Assembly: GCA_025765615.1 (NCBI GenBank)
Contig: JAIVFJ010000433.1
Location: forward strand, 1 to 42,267
Length of the DNA: 42,267 nt
Source: Zopfochytrium polystomum
Lineage: Eukaryota > Chytridiomycota > Chytridiomycetes > Chytridiales > Chytridiaceae
Direction of reading: 5' to 3'
Below the pieces are notes generated by a model. It did no database searches, was not told the DNA's origin, and saw only the letters and a program-made list of their open reading frames with translations. This document shows, piece after piece, positions 21,149 through 31,484 of this stretch. The position numbers and the translations under genes are program-made. Each line of letters begins with the position of its first letter. Positions within the stretch are counted from its first letter, which is position 1.

Positions 21149-21291
21149 ATGGATCGATATCGCAAAACTGAACTGATCGGGAAAGGATCCTTTGGCGAGG
21201 TGACCTGAAATCTTGCTCACACTCGTTCCCTACCTCTCTGCCTTCATCTCTGCCTCTCTTCCTCCCTCCCCGACCAACCCTTCCCCGGGAT

Positions 21292-21328
<37 letters not shown>

Positions 21329-23290
21329 CTCTCCCACCTTCCCAACTCTCAGGTCTTTGTCGGGACCGACCTCCAAACCGGCCGCGCCGTCGCCATCAAG
21401 GTGATCGAGTTCGCCTCCGGTTCCGGCGACGACGTCGAGGACATTGAGCAGGAGATTTCGATCCTGTCGGACCTGCACTCGGACCATGTTACCCGCTACC
21501 ACGATTCGTTTGTCGTTGGCACGGCGCTGTGGGTCGTGATGGAGTACTGCGCGGGAGGATCGTGCCTCGATCTGGTCAGGCAGCAATAGCGTTTTTGGGG
21601 CTCGATGGGATAGCGGGAGTGGGGTGAGAGTCTTTGTGCGAGAGTGAGGGAGTGGGAGAGTGTGGGGACGAGGGTGAGAGACATGCGGGTACTCGTGGAC
21701 ACTGATCACTGCACAACACAGGTCTCCACCGGCTCCCTTCGGGAAGAGCACATTGCAATCATTATTCAGCACGCGCTCCTTGGCCTCCATTACGTTCACA
21801 CGCAGGGAAAGATCCACAGGGACATTAAAGCGGCCAACATACTCCTCACAGAGACGGGCGACGCGAAGCTGGCCGATTTCGGTGTCTCGGCGAGAGTGAG
21901 TCGGCCGCGAAGCAGCTACGTGTTTGGTCCCGTCGCTGAATGAGTTTCCATCGATCAGATCACCGCGACAATCACGAAGAAAAATACGTTCGTTGGCACC
22001 CCCTATTGGATGGCGCCCGAGGTTATTTTGCGGTCTGCCTACAATGCGAAAGTCAGTCTAAGCTTGCTGAACGCGTGCCCGCGCTGACACAAAATTAGGC
22101 CGATATTTGGTCGCTCGGGATAACCGCGATAGAGCTGGCCAAGTATGTCATGCGCTTTTCTTCTCATATTTTTGTGTCCTAAAAACGTTTACGTTCCATC
22201 AACAACGTTTATTACCCGGGTGCGTTGCACATAGAGGCCTTCCTCCCTTTGCAGACATCCACCCAATGCGCGTCATTTTTATCATTCCCAAAACCGATCC
22301 GCCCCGCCTTGAGCCCTCGGAGTTTTCGCCAGAGTTTTGCGACTTTGTGGCCACCTGCCTGCAGACGAGACCCAGCCAGGTTCCCGTCGTCGAGTGTTTC
22401 TAGCTCCCAGCCACTTCCCACCCCCTCCCACTTTCTTTTTCCAAATTGGACCAACGATTGTTTCGTGGCTTTCTCTCCATTCATCGGGATTTTGCAAGTT
22501 CAACTTCTAACCACATCCTGCTCCCTTTCCTCCTCTTTCCACCCCCGCCTGGTGTCAAACGACCAACCTTTCCGTGATAGCGACCCGACGCCCAGGACCT
22601 CCTTCGCCATCCGTTTTTCAAGCTCGCGCAAGACCCAACCGCGCGCACAAGCCTACAGCAGCTGATTCGCGAGCGGCACAAGAGGGCGAGACCGAGCTTG
22701 GCACCACTTTGCTTGACCGGCGAAGAGCGGTTGGTACCAAAAGGGTTTCGGATTGCAGATGGGCCAGATAGTCACCTGATGTTGTTGTTGTTTCCCCCGC
22801 CCCCTAAATAACCGTCAATCCAACATATCTTCCTTCGAACTTGTTACCACGCGCTGTTGCTTCTGGGCAGACCGTCGGTGGCGAACCAGCCATCCACAAA
22901 AGGATCAGGCGGAAAGCAAAAGATTGCATGGACGTGAGTCAAGAATATACAGCGGTGCCCATCTCACCCAACGCACTCTACCTTTGTATTTACATGGCTT
23001 TTTTTCTTCTTGCCAGCGTCGCATTCAAGGACGATTTTCCCGCCGACGCCGCGGGCCAAAACAATCAAGCGGCGGTCGCCGCGCCGGCTGCGGAGACAAA
23101 GGGCACTCCGTACCTCCGAACGCTCCTGTAAGTACACACGTCCTCCCTCCTCTTCTCTCTCGCTTTCGTTTTCTCCTAACACCTCCGGCTCAGAGACCAG
23201 CAGGGCGGCCTTCCGGCAACGAAACGTTTGCTGCTGAAGCGCTGGCTAGCCCGTTATGATGCTGATGTCGCGTCAGGGCCGAGAACGTGA
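21149..23290 (+). CDS. Germinal-centre (Ste20/Sps1/MST-like) serine/threonine kinase
   Basis: Exons: 21149-21199, 21353-21574, 21722-21895, 21959-22051, 22099-22142, 22235-22379, 22581-about 22729, 22871-22933, 23017-23127, 23194-23290. Kinase motifs in order: glycine loop [12 protein letters not shown] (split by intron 1), VAIKVIEF with the catalytic Lys, EQEISIL (helix C), [45 protein letters not shown], and [13 protein letters not shown] typical of GCK-III kinases. The C-lobe ends with [22 protein letters not shown] kinases act in septation, polarity and hyphal-growth pathways (Sid1, Nak1, Kic1 types). The C-terminal exons after 22729 are tentative: the donor of exon 7 is not canonical (GTTGGT at 22730 keeps frame), while later junctions are GT-AG and end at TGA 23288-23290. 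Intron 1 carries an AC microsatellite; introns here (47-201 bp) are longer than in VAS1. Confidence 0.85.
21294..21324. repeat. (AC)n microsatellite inside kinase intron 1
   Basis: About 15 AC repeats lie inside the 153-bp first intron (21200-21352), upstream of a pyrimidine-rich acceptor region. Confidence 0.9.
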
Positions 23291-23659
23291 ATGAGAAGAA
23301 AAAAAAAAAAAGTGGAACCCTCTCAGTGGACCAAAATTACGTAGAGTCCCGCAATAGCCGCCCCCTCCCCATAATTTCAAGCGCCTAGAAGGTGAATAGA
23401 CAAAAGTTTGCGTCCTCGACGGGGTGGGTTTAAGACCACTTTGGACTTTTACCAAATTGGCCACTGTGATGAAACTTTTTTTTTTCGTTTGTAGTCACAT
23501 GACAGCTTGACTTCAAATGTTTTCGATTTTCGTTCCGCATTTGCAAGACTGCAAAAGTTCGTGCGCTCCAATCTGCGTCTGTTGAGAACCCCGAAGAAAA
23601 AGATGATTGTTCATGCAAACTCGGCAGGATCGCTTGGCTCAGCTTTGATGTTGACTTCT

Positions 23660-23775
23660 AAATTAGGGTGTTGTTCATGTGTGCCAGGCAGATTGGTTGA
23701 GTGGCGGGGAGCGGAAAACAGGGAGTTTGACTGTCAACGCCCGAAGGGTGTGGGGACGATAGGAAAAAACTGTTT
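23660..23775. repeat. Direct repeat, left copy
   Basis: It shares with 24905-25030 the segments attggttgagt, gcccgaagg, tgtggggacg and aggaaa in the same order and spacing, with scattered substitutions. The two copies lie in direct orientation on either side of the truncated HNH copy. Confidence 0.6.
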
Positions 23776-24020
23776 ACTTTTGCGTGAAGGCGCTGAAGTG
23801 GAGTCTGCGGTGGTGGCTGTCGCTGAGGCAGGAGGAGCTGCGTTTGTTGGCTCCCTCGTCGCCGTCGTGGCGGTGGCTGTGGTTTCGGCTGTGGTATTGA
23901 TTGTGACTGTAATGCCAGTAGTAAACGCGCACACGAGCAGAGGAGCGAGACGATGGGAACACTTGGATAATAGTTAACAAAACCTTTGCTGCATTTGTAA
24001 TACGCGCAAAACGCAATGCA
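23660..24020 (-). other. Possible fragment of a secreted Thr/Ala-rich protein
   Basis: On the minus strand a hydrophobic stretch (VPIVSLLCSCA) is followed, after a frame change, by a Thr/Ala-rich stretch (FTTGITVTINTTAETTATAT) and a Pro/Ser-rich end. That order resembles a signal peptide and a mucin-like region, but no intact frame exists and no family is recognised. Confidence 0.2.
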
Positions 24021-24870
24021 CTGCATGTAAGTCATATTTGAAGTTAATATGTACATGCTTTGAAACTCTTGCTTCAATCTGCTTCATATTGTGATAATGA
24101 GACACAGTGCGAGTAAACTTGCCATCATAGTAGTTCGTTCATTTGAACCCACATTCCCACAGAATTAAACTGGCCCTGCCGATGCTGCTGCTGGCCGAAC
24201 GCCGGGTACAGTCGCCCAAAAACTGCTTCTCCGGCGTCCACTCTACTTCCACTATTTGCTTAACTGTCATAGTTATACATGAATATATATTATTGTTGAG
24301 AATTCTCAACTCCCGATGGCGCCTCAGTTAAAAAGGATTCGTCCTCAATACATCGCTCTCCAATGTGGGAATATTTGGTTGATCCAGCTGAGAATTAGTT
24401 TTCATCTCCGAAAAGCCCACAGTCAAACACAAACGGTCATAACAGGTTGCCAGAGTTGTCTGCACCAGCGTTCAACATTCGGCTCACACCATCAGCAGCC
24501 CACTCAGCTCCTTTGTCCTCCAGCTCCGATAATAGAGGATCCGATGAGAATGGAAAGCTCGACTCGTCACCTTCATCCACGGTGCTGTCACCCCCATTGA
24601 TAATGACGCTCGGTGTGGCTGCTGCTTTCACGTCAGCCAGAAAAAGCTGTTGGCGAAACTGGAGATATCTTTCCTGCGCCAGAGCTGCTCGTTGTCACCG
24701 AAGTAGACTATTCTCCCGTCCACGAGATGATTGGCCAACAGCGGCGAAGGTTTATACCTGATCGCAACACGATACAATGGTGAAAAAATAGTAATCGAAG
24801 GCGCGGTGGACATTGATGGACACGAGAATTCCGTTCGTCACGTCGTGGGAAGACCTTCGAAGTTCCAGTG
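23994..24870 (-). pseudogene. HNH-nuclease gene relic, copy A (truncated)
   Basis: This segment resembles 30150-30822 along most of its length. Matching blocks are about 23994-24070, 24300-24520, 24600-24680 and 24730-24870. The coding part is on the minus strand. It keeps the second half of an HNH_2-type motif, DVTNGILVSINVHRAFDYYF, then after a frame break QERYLQFRQQLFLAD. Similarity to copy B stops at about 24870, just before the AHIVP histidine, so half the nuclease motif is absent. The downstream C-terminal region resembles copy B (GAEWAADGVSRMLNAGAD). The relic lies between two direct repeats. Confidence 0.65.
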
Positions 24871-24904
24871 CGCATCCCGACAGAAGTTCTTTTCTCAACT
24901 TTGA

Positions 24905-25030
24905 AATAGGGGAGTGATTGATAAGAGCCTGGCAAATTGGTTGAGTAATCTGGGGACGTGGGGTGCGTAAAAAAAAAAAGGGAAATTCGGCTTTCAAAGC
25001 CCGAAGGTTGTGGGGACGGCAGGAAATGGG
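24905..25030. repeat. Direct repeat, right copy
   Basis: Counterpart of 23660-23775. It contains an inserted A run (24968-24979) not present in the left copy. Confidence 0.6.
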
Positions 25031-25299
25031 TTGTGGGAGATGAAGAAAAACGGAAACAAAAGGGCAGCCCGACAGGAACGAATTGGGAATTTCCAGAGGG
25101 CGGCGGGAGTTCCATAGGCGACATGAAGGGATCGAGAAGGCAAACAGACAAAGGGGAAGGGAGAAGGCACAGACCGTTCAAAGCCACAGAGAGGAGGGGA
25201 GTATGGTCATCTTTCCAATCAGTTGGAAAATGCAGATGGAAACAAAAAGGGAAGGGACGGAATATTGAGATTTTACGCGGGTGGGTTTCAAGAAATGCA

Positions 25300-25336
<37 letters not shown>

Positions 25337-25802
25337 AGGAGAGGAGAGAGAGAGAGAGAGAGAGAGCCGGGAAAAGACGACGAGAACGGAGGAAAGGAAA
25401 GCGCCCGATGCGGAGCAAGGGAGGAAGTGAAATGGAGAAAGGGACGACGAAATAGGAAATGCCCGTATAGGCTTTGAAAGGAATGTGAATCGCTGGCGCG
25501 GACCGCACAATATCAAAGTATAACTGGTGGGAAGCAACTATCGGATGGACAGGGATTGAAAATGAAGCAGGGAAAGCAAGTTTTTTGCCGGGAAGAGGTG
25601 CGCTGAGGTAAGAACGCGGGTCGGCTCCGGGAACTGAGGATGAAAATCGATTGGGAGATAGAAAAGAACGAGCGAAGGAGACGCGAATGCGACCGGCGGG
25701 AAAAGGACACGTATTTGAGGTCGGTGGAAAGCGGACGAAGGAATACAACGCGAAAGAAAAACACGAAAAGTCTTTGTGCGGTTCTTGGCACGTATTTGCT
25801 GT
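25031..25802. other. Purine-rich spacer, no gene supported
   Basis: Strongly purine-rich on the plus strand, with a GA microsatellite at about 25303-25366. A 346-codon open frame on the minus strand crosses it (24708-25748). It is almost entirely Ser/Leu/Pro/Phe from the pyrimidine strand and overlaps the HNH relic, so I treat it as chance. Confidence 0.5.
25303..25366. repeat. (GA)n microsatellite
   Basis: An imperfect GA run with occasional GGA interruptions. Confidence 0.95.
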
Positions 25803-26648
25803 TCAGACAGCGATCAAAGCGGCCCCAGCGGTGCCGACTGCAGCGACAGGACCCAAGGCGCCGAGGGCATCCTTCTTGCAGCGTTGATCTTGAGTGTGCC
25901 AGTCGGCTGGGACGACGCAGTAGTGCTGGATGCCGAACCCGAGACGATGACGAGCCCTTGTTCTCGGTACCGCCCGTCAGGCACTTGTGGCGGCCGGGGG
26001 ACCGTAGGTGGTGGGTGTTCCCGAGCAGCCGACGGCGGAGTAGATCTTGATGGTGGCCTTGCCGTCCGTGCCAACGTTCGCCTTGACGGAAGTGGAAGTC
26101 GAGAGCGCGACGCACGAGCGTCCGCGACGGCCCAGTTGGAGCTGGTCCCGGAGGCTGCGGCGCACGCCGTGTCGGAGCCGTAGTCGATCAGGCCGACGTA
26201 CACGGCCGGGGATTTGCCCAGGGCGGCGGCGGTGAAGACTGTGGTGCCGGTCATCGTGGCGGTTGGCCTTGTGGAGCTGATGAGGAAGCGGATTTGGGAG
26301 ATTCCGGTGGGCGTGTTGTTGGCGTAGGTCGCGGCGGCGCTGGCGGCCCTCTGCGTTACGACCACGGCGGTTCCGCCGCAGTTGAGGGTACAGACTGACG
26401 ACGTTGGTGCCATCTTGCAGGAGTGCCTTGCCGCTGAAGTAGCTGTTCCAGCCCGAGGCGAGGGCGCCGGCCGCCGTTGAGGCAAAAATACAGAACAAAT
26501 CGTCCGGCACCAGGAAGTAACCGCCTGTGGCCTCGTCTGGGCTGCGCAGCCAGCAGCGGCATAGATGGCAACGCCAACGTACGGGTAAGAAGGCCAGGAC
26601 GGCCAGAGCGAGTGTCGATGTAAGGCGGAAGGCCGTCGTGAACTTCAA
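25803..26648 (-). pseudogene. Secreted, probably surface-anchored protein; frame broken at several points
   Basis: The minus strand begins with a typical signal peptide (KFTTAFRLTSTLALAVLAF). Its first codon reads TTG, and an ATG would result from one T less in ATTGAAG. A GTACGT donor follows within about 65 nt, so a 46-bp intron is possible (ending GCCCAG). Then three frames in turn read naturally: GYFLVPDDLFCIFAS and GWNSYFSGKALLQDGTNVVSLY; CTLNCGGTAVVVTQRAAS to DTACAAASGTSSNWAVADA; TSTSVKANVGTDGKATIKIY to GCSGTPTTYG. The end is Ser/Thr-rich and hydrophobic (GALGPVAAVGTAGAALIAV, stop at 25803), like a GPI-signal or membrane anchor. No family is recognised. At least three shifts are needed, so either the sequence is poor in this GC-rich stretch or the gene is dead. 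Confidence 0.55.
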
Positions 26649-26652
26649 TCAA

Positions 26653-26679
26653 GGGGGGGGGGGGGGGGGGGGGGGGGGG
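26653..26679. repeat. 27-nt poly(G) tract
   Basis: Uninterrupted G run on the plus strand, 5 bp upstream of the start region of the minus-strand secreted-protein gene. Length calls in such a run are unreliable. Confidence 0.95.
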
Positions 26680-27022
26680 AAAGAAACAACAGAGTTAGTT
26701 CCCATGGAGTCAACCCACTGCAGTCGCTCTAGAATTCTCTCGATCGCTAGCTCTCACCAAAGAAACTCGGGGGGTTGTTGCGGTGGGGGCTAGGGGGGTG
26801 GGGGGGGGGCAAGAAGCGGTTGAGGAGAGTTGATTGTTGTTGTTGCGAGTATTTGTGTTGAGGGGGGCCTTTTCGTTCAAGCAAAACTTTGTTTATCTTA
26901 CACGGAGGGGCGGCACGAAATTTTATTTCGCGATTGTGTCTGTCGCTGGCCCACACTGCGGGTATTTCGCATGAGGTTTTGTCTGCCTGATAAAGTGCAT
27001 TGTACAACCCCACATGTGGATA

Positions 27023-27071
<49 letters not shown>

Positions 27072-27094
27072 AGAGAGAGTGTGTGTTTTCTCTT

Positions 27095-27137
<43 letters not shown>

Positions 27138-27518
27138 CCTTGATCATCAGCAGCAAGGATCATCCGAGTAGAGGCTCCCCTTCGGAAAGAGATTCTCAAG
27201 AGATCAGCGATGGCCAGCTGGAGGGACTGATGGTGGACAGACTGGTCCGTGTGTTACACATTTCCTCATCCAACATTTCTCAAGTACGTTTGCGCGTGGC
27301 AGAGAGGGTTGCAGAGAGGGTTGACTTCCTGCTTCGAATGCAGCAGAAGATCCGTCCGAGTGCCGGTTATCTTCTTCCTTCGTTTCAAAACTCGCCGAAT
27401 GCAAATACTACACAATTTTGCGAAGAAGGCGCTGGGATGGAGAAATGTTTTCTAGGGAACTTCCATTCTTTGCAGCGTGAATAAATCAGTTCTGTAACGA
27501 GAACAGTCTTCGAACAAA
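26680..27518. other. Spacer upstream of the HECT gene
   Basis: It holds further G-rich runs (26790-26810) and a compound AC/GA/GT/CT microsatellite (about 27029-27134). No gene was recognised. The last 300 bp should contain the HECT gene promoter. Confidence 0.45.
27029..27134. repeat. Compound microsatellite (AC)n-(GA)n-(GT)n-(CT)n
   Basis: AC block to about 27067, short GA and GT blocks, a T-rich break, then CT repeats to 27134. Confidence 0.95.
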
Positions 27519-30159
27519 ATGTCGAATCGCGCGACCCCACAGCAAGGCAGCGACGCGCTAGCAGCCCTTGAACTGGCCATCGCCCGTCCAGCTCCAACGA
27601 CGGTCGGAACTCGCGCCGAGCTCAAGTCGCACGCAGCGGGCACATCCCCGCGCACGTTGGTCCTCCAAGTCGACACGCCGCCCGACTCACCGTCCGACGC
27701 CTCGTCTCCCGACCGAGAACTGATCGACTTTGGCCGCATCGTCGCCGTTGTGGCCAAACACGTGATCGCGCACGCCGCACAGACTGCCCCAACCAGCGTA
27801 GACGAGGCAACGCCACATGAGCGACCGACCCCGCAGCCGCTCGCGCTCGCCGACGCCATCAAACGCGCCGTTGCCGCGCCGCCGCAGATCTCGGATCCCG
27901 CCGCCACCGCCGCAGCGGCGGGCGGCAGAAGCAGCAGCAGCACAGCGCTCGACGCTATCGACGCGCTCGGCGGCGGCGGGGGCAGCGTCCGACGCGGGTC
28001 TGTTGCTGGCGGCGTACGCGCTGTTCGAGCTCGGCGAGGCCGCGTCGGCGCACCTGAGCGACAGCATGCCCTCGATCGCGGGGCGGCTCGCCGGGCTGCC
28101 CGACGCGCGGCGGGGCGCGCTGGCCGCGGCGTGGACGCGGTCACTCGCCGCCGCGGCCGACGCGTGGCGCCGCCGGGACGAGGCGGGGGCGCGCAAGCTG
28201 CAGCCGATGGGATCCGTCGCTTCGCTGGCACGCGGCGAGGAGGGCGCCGTCGACGCTGGGCGGACGGTGTTTGGTAAGGTCGTCGCGTGCTTCCAGGCGT
28301 TCGTCATGGTGCGGTGCATGTGCGAGGGCGGGCTGGCCACTGGTGGGTTGGAGTCGGATCAGATGCTGTTGGATGCAGTCAAGGTTCTCGACTTGTTGAG
28401 TGAGTGGCACGAATGGCTTTCGCGACTGAGCTTGACCGGTCCACTCTTTCTATTTTCCTCGGCCAAAAGACGAAGTCAACAACGAAGTGGACTGCTTGCC
28501 GCACGAAGAATTTTATAATGCCTCAATTATGGAGGGTATCAACCTCAAAGACGAGTATCCAAAGTGGAAGAGTAACTCCGGTTCATCGATATTGGACTTT
28601 CCATTTTTGCTCGATGCAGCGACCAAGGGCGATATCCTTCGAATCGAGTCGATGATCACAATGCGAAGAGAGTGAGTACCTTGAAGTTCTCCAAATGATG
28701 CGTAACTGAGCTCCACTGCTGCCAGGTTGCAAGACTCGTTTTTCCGAGCCTTGTTCATTGGCGTGAACAGCCCCTACCTTCACCTGGAAGTGCGTCGGGA
28801 AGCTGTTGTTCGGGATGCCATTTCACAGCTGGCGTCGCGATCACCAAACGACCTGAAAAAGCAGCTTCGCGTGACGTTTGTCGGAGAAGAAGGGATCGAT
28901 GAGGGTGGCATCCAAAAGGAGTTCTTTCAGCTGATTGTTCAGGAGGTGTTCAACCCAGATCATGGTGAGTGGCCCTGAGCGCTGCTTTTGTCAAGCTAGC
29001 AAGTAAGGTGCAAAGCCGAGCACCTACACTAAGTCTGTTCCGGTGTGAAGGCATGTTCGAGGTCAATTCCGAATCTCGACTGTATTGGTTTACTCGAGAA
29101 TTTCCCGAAGACGCCCAGGTCTTTGAAGAGTACAACCTGATAGGTTCGAGTTCCTTCCTCTCAATATTCACGTTGCGATCTCTTAATCTTTTATCGGTTG
29201 GCTCTCTTCAAAATATCGCATATTTGAACTCCACTCCAGGAAAGCTTCTCGGTCTCGCCCTCTACAACAACGTCACCCTTCCCATCCCATTCCCACTCGC
29301 CCTCTTCAAGCTCCTTCTCTCAAAAAACCTCGTAGTCCACGACCTCTTTGACCTCGACCCGGCCCTGCACCGAGGCCTCGAAACCCTTCTCAACCTGACT
29401 CCTCCCGACCTGGACGTCGCCCTGGACGACTGGACCTTTGACGTCGTCTCGCGCGGGAAGAGCATCTGCCTGCTCGGCGAGCAGGCCAGAGGCACGCAGG
29501 TGACGAGCGAGAACCGGCGCGACTTTGTCGAGCGGTATGCGCAGTTCCGGATGGTGGGGTCGGTCCGCGACGCCGTGGCCGCGCTCAAGGATGGGTTCGA
29601 CGCCGTTGTGGGCGGAGACGCGCTGAGGCTTTTGCGACCGCGGGAGCTGCGCGAATTGATGGTCGGGTGCGAGGAGCTGGACTTTGTGGCGCTTGGTACG
29701 GGGCGGTTGCTGTTTTTCCTTTCTGCTTCCCAGGATCGGAGATTGCTTTTTGGACTGATCGCGTTCTTTCACGTCGGGGCACGGGATAGAGAAAAACGCC
29801 CAATACGACGGCGGGTGGGACAAGGACTCTCTGGCGGTGAAGGCGTTTTGGGAAGTCGTCCACTCTTTTTCGGAGCAAGAAAAGAGAGCGCTTCTCGTGT
29901 TTGCGACTGGCTCGGACCGCGTTCCGGTTGGAGGGCTCGGAAAGCTACCGTTCATAGTCGTCCGAAACGGCCCTGACAGGTGGAGTTGAATACTTGATTT
30001 TTCGTGTACTCACTTTCCTCCGACCACAGCGAGCGGCTTCCCTCGTCACACACGTGCTACAACGTTCTTCTTTTAAATGAGTACTCAAGCAAAGAAAAGC
30101 TTGAAAGCAAATTAAGAGCTGCTGTGGAGCATGCTCGTTGTGGATTTTTCCTTTTGTAA
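27519..30159 (+). CDS. HECT-type E3 ubiquitin ligase, UBE3A/HUL4-like
   Basis: Exons: 27519-28399, 28470-28671, 28726-28964, 29051-29143, 29240-29695, 29790-29979, 30030-30159; introns are GT-AG, 50-96 bp. The N-terminal part is Ala/Ser/Pro-rich. The HECT domain starts around residue 400: [99 protein letters not shown], and the catalytic [16 protein letters not shown] with the thioester Cys at 30055-30057. The order and ending match UBE3A. The family passes ubiquitin from an E2 through that Cys to a substrate. One frame break lies in the G5 run 27978-27982; a four-G run restores one frame ([13 protein letters not shown]). No AZUL zinc domain is seen at the N-terminus. The stop TAA adjoins HNH copy B. 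Confidence 0.93.
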
Positions 30160-30822
30160 TACAAACGCGAAACGCAATACATTACAACGCAAGTCATGTT
30201 TGAAGTAAATATTTATGTGGATGTTTTGAACCGTAGCTACATTCTGCCAACGCCTGAGAGTAAATGAAGTTACTTCAACAAATAAGTTCCTGATTTCTTA
30301 TTTATCCCTCATGGATATTTCCCGATTCATCAACCAAAGTACTGTGGAGAAATCTCAACTCCCGCAGGCGAAGTTCAAAAAAGGTCCGTCCGCAGCACAT
30401 TGATCTCTAACGCGAGAACGTTTGGTTGGTCCAGCTGGGTATTGAGTTCATCACCCAAAAGCTCACAGGTCGTCGAACGGGATTGCCTGTGATGTCTGCA
30501 CCAGCGCTCAACATTCAACCAACATCAGCAGCCCACTTCGCTATCCGATGCTTGCTGCTGCGTTGCTTTGTGCCATGGCTGCTGCTTTCATGAAGTCGGC
30601 CTCAAAAAGCTGCAGGCGAAACTGGAGGTATCTCTCCTGCGGCCACCGCTTATTTGGCGCGCCAAAGGTCTATACCTGGTGGCAATGTGATCTTGTGACG
30701 AATGCCGATGTCGGTTCTTTCCGCAGTGATTGAAAAAAAGTAAGTGAAGTCGCGGTGGACATTGGTGTACAGAAGAATTCCGTTCGTCACGTCGGAGGAC
30801 CTTTCGAAGTTCCACTGCTTGG
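30150..30822. repeat. Repeat copy B (counterpart of 23994-24870)
   Basis: Blocks of clear similarity to copy A: taatac...acgcaagtcat..ttgaagt (30157-30240), tctcaactcccg...ggttg.tccagctg (30352-30540), gctgctgctttca...gcgaaactggag.tatctctcctgcg (30580-30645), and gcggtggacattg...gaattccgttcgtcacgtcg (30750-30822). The left edge coincides with the HECT stop codon. Confidence 0.75.
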
Positions 30823-31345
30823 CAGGCACAATATGCGCGGCATCGCAAAGTTCAGCTGGCTCCGCCATTATAACACAGCAGGTGAAGGCCTCTGGGCTCC
30901 CAGTTGAAGTTGAAGAACCGGATTCGCTGTCCGAGGCAACTGGTCGCCGCTGGAAAATAAGCACAAACATCCGCGGAAAGACCGAAGTGGGAAATGCTAT
31001 TCCACACAGTTTCTCCTTCACTTGAAGATTGTTGGGCAGCATACGAACGGTCATGACAAACGTGCACTCGCCGCTCAGCTTGATCAGGTTGGAAGTCGTT
31101 GCAGATTCTTCCTCCTCATCAATCTAGATTCGGCTCTCGTGGACGCGAAGATCGGTAGCGTGCGGCCGCACCAACTGTGCCTGACACGTGCTCACAAATG
31201 ACGAGGATTTCTCGTGAAGAGACTTCAAGACAAGGAGATCGCGGATCACGCTGCTGCGGCTGTCGCACTCACTTCCGGCGCACACAAGGACGCAGTCTCA
31301 CTTGTACAGGCAGTTTGCAGCATAAACGTTCACGCACAGCTGAGT
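30520..31345 (-). pseudogene. HNH-nuclease (HNH_2-like) gene relic, copy B
   Basis: On the minus strand a long frame (31054-30650) reads LPNNLQVKEKLCGIAFPTSV, FQRRPVASDSESGS, CDAAHIVPAKQWNFERSSDV, then TNGILLYTNVHRDFTYFF. The order AHIVP ... NGILL ... NVHRDF is the HNH_2 nuclease signature (first His, Asn, last His). Upstream, in the same frame after a TAG (ESRI-stop-IDEEEES near 31130), reads VIRDLLVLKSLHEKSSSFVSTC, and a TGA interrupts YAANCLYK nearer 31310. The C-terminal part is frame-shifted (QERYLQFRLQLFEADFMKAAA). Fungal genomes carry many HNH_2 paralogues of unknown role, some near mobile DNA. With two stops and a shift this copy looks dead. Confidence 0.65.
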
Positions 31346-31484
31346 CGCTGGTTGTAGAGATATTGCCGACAGCCGAACCCTTTTCTGTACGCCGTCAAGT
31401 ATCTGAGCAGGAACAGGCGAGGAAGCCGAACCTCATCGATTGATTTGCCGTCGTCCCGGCTTCAACTTCCAAGACCGGCTCTTA

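Noticed and set aside
24708..25748. 346-codon open frame on the minus strand
   Set aside because: It is nearly all Ser, Leu, Pro and Phe read from a purine-rich plus strand with a GA microsatellite, and it overlaps the HNH relic in another frame.
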